64,000 bases of DNA from Stictocephala bisonia (GCA_035578905.1 JAQJVL010000160.1:1649560-1713559); one strand, 5' to 3'; positions 33,410 through 45,690 are shown, counted from the first letter of the stretch. Translations and numbers: made by a program. The notes: generated by a model not told the origin, from the letters alone.

Positions 33410-33448
33410 TAATTTTGGCCATGAATGGGGGCCAAATACTCCACTGTG
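33410..33448 (-). repeat. Transib right terminal inverted repeat
   Basis: Read on the minus strand from 33448 it begins CACAGTGGAGTATTTGGCC. The first 16 bases are identical to the left end, and the TGGCCAAAA box lies at the same offset (28-36). Confidence 0.92.
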
Positions 33449-33453
33449 CGCCG
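33449..33453. repeat. Transib 5-bp target site duplication, right
   Basis: CGCCG, identical to 30840-30844. Confidence 0.92.
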
Positions 33454-34610
33454 TATCGGTATTAAGAGGACCGAGCATGGAACCTATCGCCTTTAATCTC
33501 CCCAAAACTTTGTCTCCATTCGAGATTTATGTTCCTTTAAACATTTTTTACCCATTTAAAACTGTAAAAAATAATAGTAATAATCTAAAACCTAATTTTT
33601 TCTTAAACTAGGGGATACTACAGCACGCTAAGTGTGCAAAACCCCGTTACTGGCTACGCTCATTTCACTCACTCGTGTAATTTTGTTATTTTTCTTCGTA
33701 TTACATGCTTAACATTGTTTCAATACACTGTTAAAAATAACCTCTTATGTCAAGTGTGCAACAGTGTCAACCGTGCACGTCATAAGCGTTCTCATTGTTA
33801 GGGTAACAATGATTTGCTATTATTGGGATATTAGTTATCTGCCTTAATTTAGATTTTTGAGAAAAACTGTTGACAAATCCCCTCTTAGTATATGTCTATA
33901 GCCTATAATGAATGTTTATAGCAAATTTCTTGGTCTTATGATTTTTGAGAATTTGTGATTAGTCAGTGTTGTTTGGCTTTAATAATACTTAAAGAAATCA
34001 TCTCCCGAGCCACGATAAAATTGGAAAACGTTTGTTCTTTGTAATAGGATTATTTATGTTTTATATTTATCTAATTTTCAGTTAGTCAAGTGTTGAGCGA
34101 AAATAGCACCCTACTGATGAATACCTAAAGAAACGTTTAAAATAATGTATTTTTTAAATAGTTGATTAAGCTATTTGTATGGAATTTTAGTCTGACAACG
34201 CCAATAAAATAATAAAATATACAAAATAATTTTACTAACAATTATGTAGGCTATTATTTACAAATTTGCAAGTATTTATTATTATTATAACTATCTTAAA
34301 TACATTCATGATAGTACGCTTTTACACTTACTTTATTCATTTACACGGACCTTTACACAGGCAAAATATTTTTTCATATGTTTTATTTACATATTTTTAC
34401 CCGTGTGTACAAAATCTAGGTCTTACCAAGTTATACAAAACTTGTCGGTGAAGACCTATAGTAAACAAGAGAAACAAAAACGTATTATAGGAAAGAATAC
34501 CTGATTATTTTAATTTTTTTCTAGTAATTACTAAGATTGGGTGGTTTAGGGCAGGCACCGAACTAAACAAACAATAATTGTCAATAAAAAATGTTAATAT
34601 GAATATTTCG
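33454..34610. other. unassigned sequence
   Basis: AT-rich with a mid-GC patch at about 33600-33670 (ACTACAGCACGCTAAGTGTG, GGCTACGCTCATTTCACTC) that looks like an interspersed repeat. No gene supported. Confidence 0.4.
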
Positions 34611-34910
34611 TTTTAACAGTAAAAGATGTACATTAATATTAAACTCCACATATGCATCATTGTTGGACTGCTCGTGCCATACACGCGGGACTGTTGCAGT
34701 TGACTAGCCTGAGAGACCAGAGAAGATGCGTAGCGAGGGATTTCTCCCTTGCCGGCTGGGCCAGCCGGCCAGCCACAGTTTGGCAACCGCGCTTGGCCGG
34801 TTTTTACCACTAGCGCCGCGTATGATCTGGCCGTTGAGTTAAGCGATCTCGCGTTTCAAAATTTAGTATTGCGTGGGGCTTCTGTATCTGTCTATATTCT
34901 GTGACTAAAC
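34611..34910. repeat. GC-rich interspersed repeat with 19-nt palindrome
   Basis: A GC-rich island. GCCGGCTGG-G-CCAGCCGGC at 34751-34769 is a perfect palindrome with one central base. Its right end (34872-34903) is an exact 32-nt inverse match to 26063-26094, so the island belongs to an interspersed family. The minus-strand open frame 34810-34613 has no known domain. Confidence 0.6.
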
Positions 34911-34959
34911 GTAGGTCTGTAAGAACTTAAAGTACATTTAATTAGTGTACCGGGTCGTT

Positions 34960-35400
34960 TGACCGGTACATTATTGTTACAGTTCGTCGTGGTTTGCCAG
35001 GCTGCCTGAGACCACTCATGCGCTGCCATTTGCTTACTTTGGTGGCCGTTGGCTCGGACTCGTTCGTTCCATGTTCCAGCTTCGGTCAGGTTGGCCTGTC
35101 AGTTCACTTGTTTCTCAGCGGCTGATCGTCTAGACATGTTTGTGGGCTAGAGACTCAAAAACTCCAGGGTCCTTGAGTGGGACATTTTCCCTCAGCCTGC
35201 CGTCCGGGCGAAGTTCGACCATCGACACTGCTAGCCTTGCCTGAGGACCATGTATAGAGGCCATTTGCGACCCTGCTGCCCCACCTACATCTTTGGGTAG
35301 GAGTCTTCTGTCCTCAAGTCAGTGCGTTCCATCTTGTTTTTCCCAGTGGCTGAGCTGGGGGTGATAATTGGTGAAACATAAAAAAGAAAAAGAAAAAAAA
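34960..35400 (+). repeat. GC-rich retroposon-like segment ending in an A-rich tail
   Basis: About 440 bp of GC-rich sequence ends in AAAAAAGAAAAAGAAAAAAA next to ordinary AT-rich DNA. This is typical of a SINE or a 5'-truncated retrotransposon 3' end in plus orientation. I see no convincing A and B boxes, no open frame and no clear target duplication. ACCGGGTCGTTTGACCGGT at about 34952 is a short dyad near the left edge. Confidence 0.5.
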
Positions 35401-38400
35401 TGGTGCGAAACTATTTATTTATAACTAGACCCTCCGACTGCCACCCTTGATCCTATCACCTGACTGTGTTTGAGCCATCCCCCAGTTGGCACGACTTCCA
35501 GTTTTGGGTGGGGGATGGGTCTCAATAGCTTTACGTTAAGGGTGTTCGATAAAAAATTAGTTGTGAAACTTTTTGGAATAAAATTTATAGTATCCATGTA
35601 AGTAATAAATGTGCTATGGGAAAAAATTCTAAACATTTTCTTTATAGAGATATGGCTGCCCAGAATGACTAATTGGCCTTTTTGGTGCATAACTCATGAA
35701 CAAACCGTGTGATATAATTTCTAAAAATTTTGAGAATATAGTGGATTAAAAGTACTAAGCAGATTAGTATATAGTAAATCTAAGAAAAATTTTGTTTTTT
35801 AAGAATTATTAATCATTTTTTCTATAACTGATATATGTTCAAATTTTTAGTTGAAATTTGTACAATCATCTTTGGCTAAAATATATATTAATAATATATA
35901 TATATATGTATGTATGTATATAACATTCATTGCTAGATTTTACTATAAATGTGGAAGTTATGCCCATCTATTGAATTTGTGGGACGGGGCAGGCGGGGGC
36001 CATTAGGAGATAGGGGAGGGCTAGTTCGTTATTCATTGCTACTTCGTTAGTGAGTCAGGATCTTTACTAATCCTAGCGATAGTTATAATAAAATCTAGAA
36101 CAACATTTCTTAGAGGGCTAAACTTGGTGCCCGGACAAACACGCTTAAGCATTCGTATTTACCACAAGTACTGCTAATGAATAAGAAGTCTGCTTAGTCC
36201 CGCAGAATTTCAGGACAACCTGCTCATAGTATCTATGTGCAACTTACGTAAAAAGCCCTGATGGTTTGTGAACCATTTTCTGTTAGGATACCTAACTCTA
36301 TATTCCCTTTCGGCTGCTTGGGTAATTCCCCCACAAAAACCATACAAATGCATGGTTGCTTATATTAAATTAATGTTGTATTCATTTGTATGTTCTGTTA
36401 TTTTTTAATAAAAATATTTTTGTGTAAGTTATGAATGTGCAAATGGTTAGCTTGATCTAACTTCCTGAGTTAACATATACAATATTTGTTATGGTTACTA
36501 TTTTATGAATTAGTTTTTTTATTGTAAAATTAGTTCTTAAAGTAATTAATCATGGAGTTGATAGAGTGTCGGTTTTGGGAAAAGAAGACTCACAACGGAC
36601 CTTTTAGATAGTATTACTGATTTCAATGCAATTGGGTTAATACTGTAATGAAACAAGTAAATAAAATAAGATATACACAAAACTTTTTCCATAACACTAA
36701 ACTGATCAAAACATAAAAGCATAATTCACATATTGGTTCAGTATATCTGTTTGGATAGTTAAGACTAAAGCTTCTAAAGTGCAGTTCTACCACAAACTCT
36801 ATCAGTCGTGTGCTGTAGGAAATGTCTTTGAAATTGCTGTACTCAGCCACTTATCTGAACAATCACTTTGCCATCCACTTATTCAAATCCTTTTATCCTA
36901 GCCTAAAGTGGGGCAAGCAATAAATGTGAAAGGTATTCGTAATACGATTGGTTGGTATTACAATTTTTGAATTGGAACAGTAATTTTGGATTAAAAATTA
37001 TTATTGATAGAAAAACTTATCACAATAAATATTTTCAATATTTCATCTTTATAATTTGCAATATTATACCTTAGTTAAAATAATGTAACTTGTTAAGTTC
37101 ACTGTTATTACTTTACTTTTTAGCGGTTAGTTCTGTTAATTGCTGTTGTTATTGATGATTAATTAGTTGTTATTAATTGTTTGTATTTAGTTTTTGGTCA
37201 CTTTATAAAGCAATTAACTATTCCTGTTACTTTTAAACATTGGTTATTACAATTTTCACTTCGTTTTAGGTTATACAGTACTGTATTTTTTCTTTATTTT
37301 TCCTTGTTTCAAATTATACTATGTTTTGTGATTATTACTTTTAATTTAAATTGGGTTAAAAGTTGTTGTTTTTATTTTTTTGTAAGGTTGTAGTGTACTT
37401 ATTGTTATTTTTGTCTTTTTTACGTTATTAATGCTGGTAGTTCAACACAGTCAAGCTAACCGACAGTTATTATTCTTCGTTACGACGCACTTTGCTAAGC
37501 TCAAGACTAGTCACCACAACGTGTTTTTGCATTTTATGATTTCCATTTTGTATTGTATTGTTAATTCATTTTGCTAGCCAATCAATCTTTTTGTGTTTTT
37601 GTAGTTGAGTTATTTGTTTTTCCCCTGTGTAAAAATCTATAGTGCCATTTAAAATAAATAAAATCGCAAAGCTATGACAAAATACACATACTTATTTAGC
37701 ACTACAGTTTAAAAACTATTGATAAATACAGTGATTTCACTGAAATGTACAGTAATCCTACAACCACTTTGTCGTTATGTGGAAGAGAGGACTAAATAGT
37801 CCTAACTTTGCCACACAAATAAAGACAGTTTTATTTCATTTATTCCTCCCAATTACGTTATGTACGTTAAAAACTATTAAATTGATCTTATTTTTTACAA
37901 ATATATTGTTTTGGTTATTAAATAAATAAATACTGCATTACCATAACTAAAAACTTATTTTCGGATTATATGTCTCAGTTATAAATAAGGACGAGAGTAC
38001 GATAATTTTAACGAAACAATTTTAATTTTCAATACAGTAAACCCTAAAATAGCATTACGGCTAAAATAAACAATGCCCTAAGTGGAGGGGTACACAAACA
38101 TCGCAGCTCACCTCCAGGTTTTTTTTTTTAATTCACAAACACCGGACACCTGTAATGCTTTACAAACATTGAACATTTGTTTAGATTTTATCACTAGTTT
38201 TTTGTGATTGAAGTTGGTTTTAAATATAAACATCTATTAGAAAAATCCACTATTTCGCTTGAATATAATCATAAAAATAAAAATGATAGTGAAGATCAAA
38301 ATCTAAATAATCATAAATTTATCAATTTATACCTAAATTTAAAATGTAGGTTGACATGATAACATTTTTTTTAAGTAACGATCTTTAAAAGAAGATTATT

Positions 38401-38742
38401 GTTTGCTCTCAAATAAGGGTTATTAGGTAATATTTAGGAAGTATTTAACGTTAAATTACATTTATTTATTTAATTTTTTGTGTCACTTTGTGTTTCGGTT
38501 TTTTTCGAATATAAGTGTGTTTTTCGAAAAAAGATATAGAAAGGCATTTTGTTAATATTTATTTAAATTGAGTATAACCTGTCATGATTAATTTATTTGA
38601 AACGGTCCTTAGGACTGCGACAATCATAAACATAACATTTACTTGCACGAAGTGCTGGATGATGTTCTTAAACGTATGTGAGAAAACTAAGAAGATGTAA
38701 CACAAAATAGCTATCTTAACCTTCCTATTTTTCAGTTATATT
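35401..38742. other. mostly AT-rich, no gene; small repeats
   Basis: A short hairpin, CCATCCCCCA (35475-35484) with TGGGGGATGG (35509-35518), lies near the left. There is a (TA)n/(TGTA)n microsatellite at about 35880-35920 and a G-rich patch at about 35980-36025. About 36090-36340 has non-AT-rich composition and may be an interspersed repeat of unknown type. No exon-like frame recognised. Confidence 0.45.
38040..38155 (+). repeat. dispersed repeat, copy 2 of 2 in window
   Basis: Shares CCTAAAATAGCATTA, CTAAAATAAACAA and GGACACCTGTAAT-like blocks in the same order with 12630-12765. Confidence 0.55.
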
Positions 38743-39175
38743 TATATCTTTTGTGTAACTGATAATCAACTATATTATTATAAAAAATAATATTGTATCA
38801 GTATTATCAAGATTTTCCCTCAATTAGCTCTAAGTTAGAGGGACGACTGTTTAAACTGTATTTCTGATGTTGTAACTTCAATATATTGAGTAAATAAAAC
38901 AAATAACATTTAAACTTAACTTATAAATTCTAATTAATATTTAATTATAATATAAAATATAATAAACTACCCAAAGTCCTCAAATATTAAATTATGTTTA
39001 AATGTTATAAGATAAGTTTTTATGTTTAAACGTTATTTATTTTATTTACTCTATATATTGAAGTTACAACATCAGAAATACAGTTTAAACAGTCGTCCCT
39101 CTAACTTAGAGATAATACTGATACATTATTATTTTTATAATAATATAGTTGATTATCGGTTACACAAAATATATA
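38743..39175. mobile_element. fold-back element with ~160-178-bp arms
   Basis: Arms 38743-38920 and 39014-39175 are inverted copies, nearly identical over CTAAGTTAGAGGGACGACTG, AAACTGTATTTCTGATG, TTGTAACTTCAATATAT and GATAATCAACTATATTAT. The left arm has about 20 extra bases near 38810-38830 absent from the right, an indel since the arms separated. The right edge abuts TACAGGGTGTCC. No coding capacity, so a non-autonomous hairpin MITE is likely. The open frame at 39022-39243 reads through the right arm and is spurious. Confidence 0.85.
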
Positions 39176-40440
39176 TACAGGGTGTCCACTGTCCAGCTTT
39201 GACTGTCAAATATTTTAGAGGATTGTTTGTCAGGTCAATATGAGCAAATAATGCCATTAAGAAGTGTCCTTTCTCAATTCGTAAAAATATAGTAAAATAC
39301 CCACAGCATTTATTTTCTACTAAACATCATTCAAGTATTCCTTTTGTACGTACTTTGATTCAATATTAACGTGTTGAACACTAAGAAAACTTTATTTACT
39401 TTATGTTAGATAGACAGTAGCTTGATCACAGTAGTCAATAATTCCTTAACTGAGCATGTTTTTCATAAACATGGCACTCAAGTACACGTCATAATGACTA
39501 CAAAGCATCTATCAAGTGAACAATTAACCTGTATACTACATGCAGAGAACGACGTTGCACAAAGCAGGAATGTAACGTTTCATTACAATAGTTCCTAGTA
39601 CCAAGGAAGTAGTGCTTCAGAGACAATGTCTATTCATTTTAAATTATGTCATAATTAATTTTAGACAACATCATCATGAGACATCAAAATGAATAAATAA
39701 GAATATAAAAATGTATAATAAAACGTATGTATTAATGTATATTAATTAATACATCACCACATTTCCGAACGAAATATGTTAGTTTTTATTATTCACTATG
39801 GTTCACGTTTAAAATAATTATTTACAAAGCTTATATACAATTGCAATAAAATAACAATAATGTTATTTAGAGCATTTGATTATATTTACTGTTTAAAATA
39901 GCTAACGTAGACATACATCAATAACAAATAAATAACATAAGCTCAGATTTAGTTTCCACCAATAGTACCCATCAATATAATAGTAAAATTATAAATAATT
40001 TTACTGCAATTTACAAGAACAGTAAATTGCAAGCTAAGTTTATTAATTAGTACCTTATACATATTTATTTAAAAAATATTTTTCAGTTGTTTAAAGATAT
40101 CGCAATTGTTAGAAAAACTTGTAAAATGAAGCATAAATAAAGACTTAAATACCGTATTTTATATGTTTAGTCTCACTAGTAGCTATGACATTTATGATTT
40201 CTGTATACGCTTTGCTGTCTTTGATCAACTCGTTATGAGATTGGTTTTTCAATGACTATATGCCTAATAACATGAGTAGAAAGGTTATAGTGTAGTATTT
40301 GTGTCTTTAGTGATTTAGTTCATTAGATAATAAAGACATTTAAATATAATAGATCTTTATATAAGACTCCATTATTAATAAATAGGATATTGACTATTAT
40401 TGGCCTTTATACAGGAAGACATGTACGTTATAGCAGCTCA
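39176..40440. other. AT-rich stretch, nothing recognised
   Basis: Begins with ACAGGGTGTCCACTGTCC, a word often found at transposon ends in arthropods, but I could not place a partner end. No gene supported. Confidence 0.4.
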
Positions 40441-41005
40441 CTCCCAGCGCACCCTGGAACTACAAGTCGGTTTATTGTGGCGCAGATTCAGCCTTACTCC
40501 CAGCGGACCCTGGAACTACAAGTCGGTTTATTGTGGCGCAGATTCAGCCTTACTTCCAGCGGACCCTGGAACTACAAGTCGGATTATTGTGACGCAGATT
40601 CAGCCTTACTCCCAGTGGACCCTGAAACTACAAGTCGGTTTATTGTGGCGCAGATTCAGCCTTACTCCCAGCGGACCCTGAAACTACAAGTCGGTTTATT
40701 GTGGCGCAGATTCAGCCTTACTCCCAGCGGACCCTGGAACTACAAGTCGGTTTATTGTGGCGCAGATTCAGCCTTACTCCCAGCGGACCCTGGAACTACA
40801 AGTCGGTTTATTGTGGCGCAGATTCAGCCTTACTCCCAGCGGACCCTGGAACTACAAGTCGGTTTATTGTGGCGCAGATTCAGCCTTACTCCCAGCGGAC
40901 CCTGGAACTACAAGTCGGTTTATTGTGGCGCAGATTCAGCCTTACTCCCAGCGGACCCTGGAACTACAAGTCGGTTTATTGTGGCGCAGATTCAGCCTTA
41001 CTCAG
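40441..41005 (+). repeat. 56-bp minisatellite, about 10 copies
   Basis: Units of 56 bp (CAGCGGACCCTGGAACTACA, then AGTCGGTTTATTGTGGCGCA, then GATTCAGCCTTACTCC) are nearly identical, with scattered single changes. Because 56 is not a multiple of three and the unit lacks stops in any plus frame, all three frames are open, which gives the 215-residue and shorter overlapping frames. This is best read as a recently expanded minisatellite rather than a gene. Confidence 0.95.
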
Positions 41006-42724
41006 ATGACCTCAAATGTTCCTCATTCCATCATTAGAAAACAAGGAGCAGTAGTTTCTATTATAACTGCTTTTCATGAGGAATTCATTCGCTAACTTAT
41101 TGCTTTAAGCATTTTTCTTATTAACCTAAAATATTGTTCAGTAAGACAGTGAACTTTTATAACGCAAAGACATTTTACGTAAAACATTATCAACCTTTGA
41201 AAAAAATGCACATAAAGATGATATTTATTACGATAACGTCAAATATAATTTTGAATTACATCCCTAATAATAAGCTCAAATTATTCCAACTGTGGTGACG
41301 TCCATGGATTCTTCTTACGGACTAAAACCTTAATTAACCATCTATATTCACCACCTACACTTAATTTGCTTTGTCTTATGTCACGCCAGCTTCTAAACTT
41401 TTATGTGAATATTGATGTAACAGCTGGGAAATAAAGCCACAAAATTTTCCACCAGAACCGGTTTAAAAATAATAATATTTCTCATAAACTATTTTAAAAT
41501 TATATTTAAATTATGTGAATCTCTTTAGTTTTTGAAGCACTAAACGAGAGTTTAATCTTGTTTTTCAATATTTGGTTGTTTACAAACCACCATTCCAGCG
41601 TTGGTGCAGAAGGTGGGTGCACACAAATTTTAAGCTTGTTTTCTAAGGAACTAAAAGGCCTGCAAATAATTTCCTCACACATTGTTTTCCAAGTTTCTCT
41701 ATATTATGACATGTTCATTTTAAAATTGTATTACAAGTTTTAATAGTTTTTATCCTAGTTGTAACAAAAATTACCGGAATTTAAACTAGTTTTCCCTAAA
41801 ATCAACTAAAATCAGTTTTAAATAACATTAAATTAATACATTTAAATTTATTTGGATCATTATATAATCACGGCATTTTTAACACATATTAAAGTAATGT
41901 ATCGTAACTGTGCATGTCATGAGGACTAAAAAAAGACAAGACAACTAATGTTATGATCTCTAGGAACCGAGAAAAGAATGTTTCTCGGAATTGATAAGAA
42001 CTTTTTTCTCGAAAATTTAAAATCCTAAAATTTACAAAATGTATAGAAAACATTCCTATCAACACGGTATTAAACTGTAACTGAGATACATTACAGGATC
42101 TTGCGTAATAACATTGTACAATTGATAAAAAGTGGAAACTAGTGAAATTCCGGTACATTTTTTGTTCCAACACTGATAAAAATATTTAAAACTTATAATA
42201 AAATAAAAAAAATGAATATTTTATAACTTACAGTTAAACGAGGAAAACAATGGTGTGATTAGATTATTCATAGGTATTTTACTATGTTAGAAAAAAACCT
42301 TCAAACTCGGATGCACATAGTTTCTGCGCTGACACTATAACTATATTTTCTATTTTGATAGATGAGATAAATATAGCGTTACACAAATAAAGAAACAAAA
42401 TTAGTTGGAGAGACTTTCTGGTTCGAAGAACACTAAATTATTCTTTTGTTTAGTGACAGTAATATGAAGATAACGATCGTTTGCATAGGAAGTTGCCAAA
42501 GTAATATATGATGACAGTTTTGTTAAAATACGAACATTTGTAGGAACACTAATTCTGTATAATACATTAGTCCAATACTATGGGAATAAAATAAATAATC
42601 AGTCCGTACGTAAATTGAAATGTTCAAGTGGAAATACAGGTAGTGTTCTAACAAACTAGCCTTACTAAAGCTCCTTTAGGAATGTGTAATACACAAAAGT
42701 ACGATAAAAACTTCCTTGGAAGAT
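41006..42724. other. AT-rich stretch, nothing recognised
   Basis: Open frames at 41558-41743 (+) and 42173-41889 (-) have no recognisable motif or repeat structure. Confidence 0.45.
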
Positions 42725-42847
42725 AGAATGTGACTTCTGCGGTTTAGTCTATAAGTCACGACTGGTCTTAAATACTTACTTATGTACCTACTAGCCATAC
42801 TTACTTATGTACCTGACAAGAGGTACTAGACTGCCGCACTTTGTAAG

Positions 42848-42895
42848 AAAAGATAAAATGTGACTTCTGCGGCTTTATGTCACATTTTATCTTTT
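42848..42895. repeat. perfect 17-bp hairpin insertion, first copy
   Basis: AAAAGATAAAATGTGAC (42848-42864) and GTCACATTTTATCTTTT (42879-42895) are perfect inverted copies with a 14-nt loop. In shorter units of the array only one arm-like sequence (AGATAGAATGTGAC) is present, so the second arm was added as an inverted duplication. Confidence 0.9.
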
Positions 42896-43099
42896 ATGCG
42901 GCAATATGTCAAGACTGGCCTTAAATACCTGGCCAAACTTACTTATGTATCTGACAAGAAGTACTAGACTGCCTTCTTTTGGCAGAGAAGATAGAATGTG
43001 ACTCAGCGGCTTAGTCTATAATTCAAGACTGGCCTTAAATACCTGGCCATACTTACTTATGTACCTGACAAGAAGTACTAGACTGCTGTACTTTGTAAG

Positions 43100-43147
43100 A
43101 AAAGATAAAATGTGACTTCTGCGGCTTTATGTCACATTTTATCTTTT
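43100..43147. repeat. perfect 17-bp hairpin insertion, second copy
   Basis: Same hairpin and loop as 42848-42895, carried along by amplification of the array. Confidence 0.9.
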
Positions 43148-43690
43148 ATGCGGCAATATGTCAAGACTGGCCTTAAATACCTGGCCAAACTTACTTATGT
43201 ATCTGGCAAGAAGTACTAGACTGCCTTCTTTTGGCAGAGAAGATAGAATGTGACTCAGCGTCTTAGTCTATAAGTCAAGACTGGCCTTAAATACCTGGCC
43301 ATACTTACTTATGTACTTGACAAGAAGTACTAGACTGCTGTACTTTGTAAGAAAAGATAGAATGTGGCTTCCGCGGCTTAGTCTATAAGTCAAGACTGGC
43401 CTTAAATACCTGGCCTTACTTATTTATCTGGCAAGAAGTACTAGACTGCTGTACTTTGTCAGAGAAGTTAGAGTTAGACCTCAGTGGCTTAGTCTATAAG
43501 TCACGTCTGGCCTTAATACCTGTCCACACTTAATTACGTATCTGGCAAGAAGTACTAGACTGCCGTACTTTGTCAGATAAGTTAGAGTTCGACTTCACAG
43601 CTTAGTCTATAAGTCACGACTGGCCTTAATACCTGGTTATAATTAATTATGTATCTCGCAAGAAATACTAGACTGCCGTACTTTATCATG

Positions 43691-45335
43691 TGATTTAAGA
43701 TTCTATTGGCCCTTCAATTTTACGAAATTAATATTGTAATATAGTTTAATTAAATATTAGTTCTTAAAATATATTTAGAACTAGTTTATCTATAAATCAT
43801 AAATAACACTATAGCTATGTGAAAAATAAAAATCTGTAATGAGAAAAGTTCCTAAGATTGTTTATTTTTAATTCTGTAAATACACAATATTATAAAATTA
43901 TTAAAATATAAATTTTATATAAAGTTGATTGAATCTCCAAAATATAATTCTTATTCATTAACAATATATTAAAGTAATAGCATAAGTTAAACTTTCAAAG
44001 GATTTTACACTAATTAACTGAATTGTTAAGAAAGTATGCTTCTTGGACATACTTTTCTGTTTGGGATACATTTATTACTGTTTCGTGAAACATTTCTGGG
44101 AACCAATTTTCATAGTCATAAAGCGAAAAAATATTTATATGTTTATATCATATCATGATAAATATAGTAATGCTGCAGGCTGAGCTCAATTAATGACATG
44201 ACAGTGTTAACATGACTTTTGGATTGTGATCCATATATATAGACACTTTTTACAATTAACAAATGGTATCTAATCGCAAAATGTACGATATATATATATA
44301 TTTGTAAATCTGTAATCATTACTCATTCTCATGACACTGGTAACTATGTTACTTTAGTATAATTAACATTGTCGGTGTTAAGATGACATTCTGATTAGTA
44401 TAACGTAAAATATAATACTACCAATGTGTTTTATATTCAGCAAGAATGCCTAATAGAAATCCATGCTTGAATTACCTGCATTTATGTTTATAGTGACCTA
44501 CTCGCCCACCCACACACGTACAGTGGTAGTGACTCACAAACCCACCCATACTTCTAAGACTACATTCACTTTATGGAATAATATAAACCATACATTACAT
44601 TAAAGTGAAGAGTAAAGTCTGAATCTATATTTTAAAGATTGATGTACATATATATAAATAATGGAATGATTATTGAAATACTGTTGACAAACACTACAAA
44701 TAATAAATGTTACTAGTATAACCCCTGTTCAAACAACCCATACATTTTTACTATCCTAATATCTAATTATATTAATTATCCTAATATCCTCTTATTATTA
44801 ATATAAGACCATAATCTAAAATACCATATGAACATTCTTTACAGTGTAATCAGTAAATCATTGTTGGAAGGTACTTGTTTTTTCGGCGTAGATCCTATTT
44901 AAGTGTTATTTGTGTTATATTTATGATAATTTTGTAGATTACTTCGCAAGTTATTGGTATTGATTAACACTTATGTCAAATATATTTAAGGCACTTAACT
45001 CTAATTATTACTATCAATATTTGTAACTAAAGTGTTATTTTATTTATTTAAATATTTCGATTTTTTCTAACCTTTGCAACCTTACAATAATTATATTCAA
45101 CGAGTACCAACCGAAGGCTTATTATTGGGTTTGAACCATAATTTAATTGCAGTTCTAAAAAATCGTTTCAGTTTATCGATGTATTTTATACCAAGCGGAA
45201 ACCGATTTTTATAGGTATTATAAAAGAGAATATAGTGAATATTTTAGTCGACGTATTCTTTTATGCTTTAGTGGGTATTATGATTATAAAATATGATATT
45301 AATAGTTCTAAAATCATCAAGTGTTTGGTTTAAGC
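43691..45335. other. AT-rich stretch, nothing clearly recognised
   Basis: A single short C-rich piece at about 44503-44563 (CGCCCACCCACACACGTACAG, split around CAGTGGTAGTGACTC, then CCCACCCATAC) resembles units of the 52150-52610 minisatellite. No gene supported. Confidence 0.45.
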
Positions 45336-45690
45336 AAGTTACCAGAAAGTGCCTGGACAGTTGACTTTAAAAAGTTTAGAAATATATTGGATAGTTGGTT
45401 TAAAGATAATTGTTTTTATTCTATTGAACAATATCTGGCTTGTGATATTGGTACTTTGCACTTTTAATTTTAATGTTTATTAATCTGTTTATATAGCATT
45501 GATGTTTATATTTGCTCAACTATATCCTGTTTGTATGTTTGTAATTTTCATCATAATATATTTTATCACATACTCCATTTATTATGTTCATAATGAATGT
45601 ATTTGCTACTGATAATGTAATTATTGACAAAGCCTATTGTACAACAGTTTGTATTTAACAGCCAATAAACATCTTGAATCTTGAATCTTT
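45336..45690 (+). pseudogene. 3' end of a non-LTR retrotransposon (ORF2 C-terminus, UTR, heptamer tail)
   Basis: From 45336 a 43-residue frame (KLPESAWTVDFKKFRNILDS, then SWFKDNCFYSIEQYL) ends at TAA 45467. It matches the usual C-terminal end of CR1/Jockey-group ORF2 proteins, where a ...LP(E/D)xx... segment precedes a short helical tail. Upstream, SVWF-like residues lie in another frame, so a frameshift is likely. The 3' UTR runs to AATAAACATCTTGAATCTTGAATC, i.e. it ends in repeated TCTTGAA heptamers. Such short-repeat tails, rather than poly(A), are typical of CR1-like elements. The remaining upstream body is missing, so this is a 5'-truncated relic. Confidence 0.75.

Larger units (their letters stand above)
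30845..33448 (+). mobile_element. Transib (RAG1-like) DNA transposon, internally deleted
   Basis: The element spans 2604 bp between CGCCG duplications. Left and right ends share the first 16 bases, CACAGTGGAGTATTTG, as terminal inverted repeats, then CC at positions 18-19 and TGGCCAAAA at positions 28-36. CACAGTG is also the exact heptamer of vertebrate recombination signal sequences, and Transib is the superfamily from which the RAG1 core descends. A single plus-strand transposase frame (31756-32964) covers only the N-terminal half. Sequence from 32965 to the right end is non-coding, so the C-terminal half was deleted while the ends stayed intact. The copy could be moved in trans if a full transposase exists elsewhere. 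Confidence 0.93.
42725..43690 (+). repeat. ~114-bp tandem array with hairpin-bearing 138-bp units
   Basis: The word GTACTAGACTGC recurs near 42823, 42961, 43075, 43213, 43327, 43436, 43552 and 43665, so units are about 109-116 bp with two 138-bp units. The longer units contain an extra palindromic piece (separate entries). TTAGTCTATAAGTCAAGACTGGCC is the other conserved core, in two halves. The first 138+114 pair is repeated, so there is a two-unit higher-order step. Confidence 0.9.

Noticed and set aside
40390..41095. Several overlapping open frames of 93-215 residues
   Set aside because: All three frames of the same 56-bp minisatellite are open at once, which is expected by chance from its composition and is not a sign of a gene.
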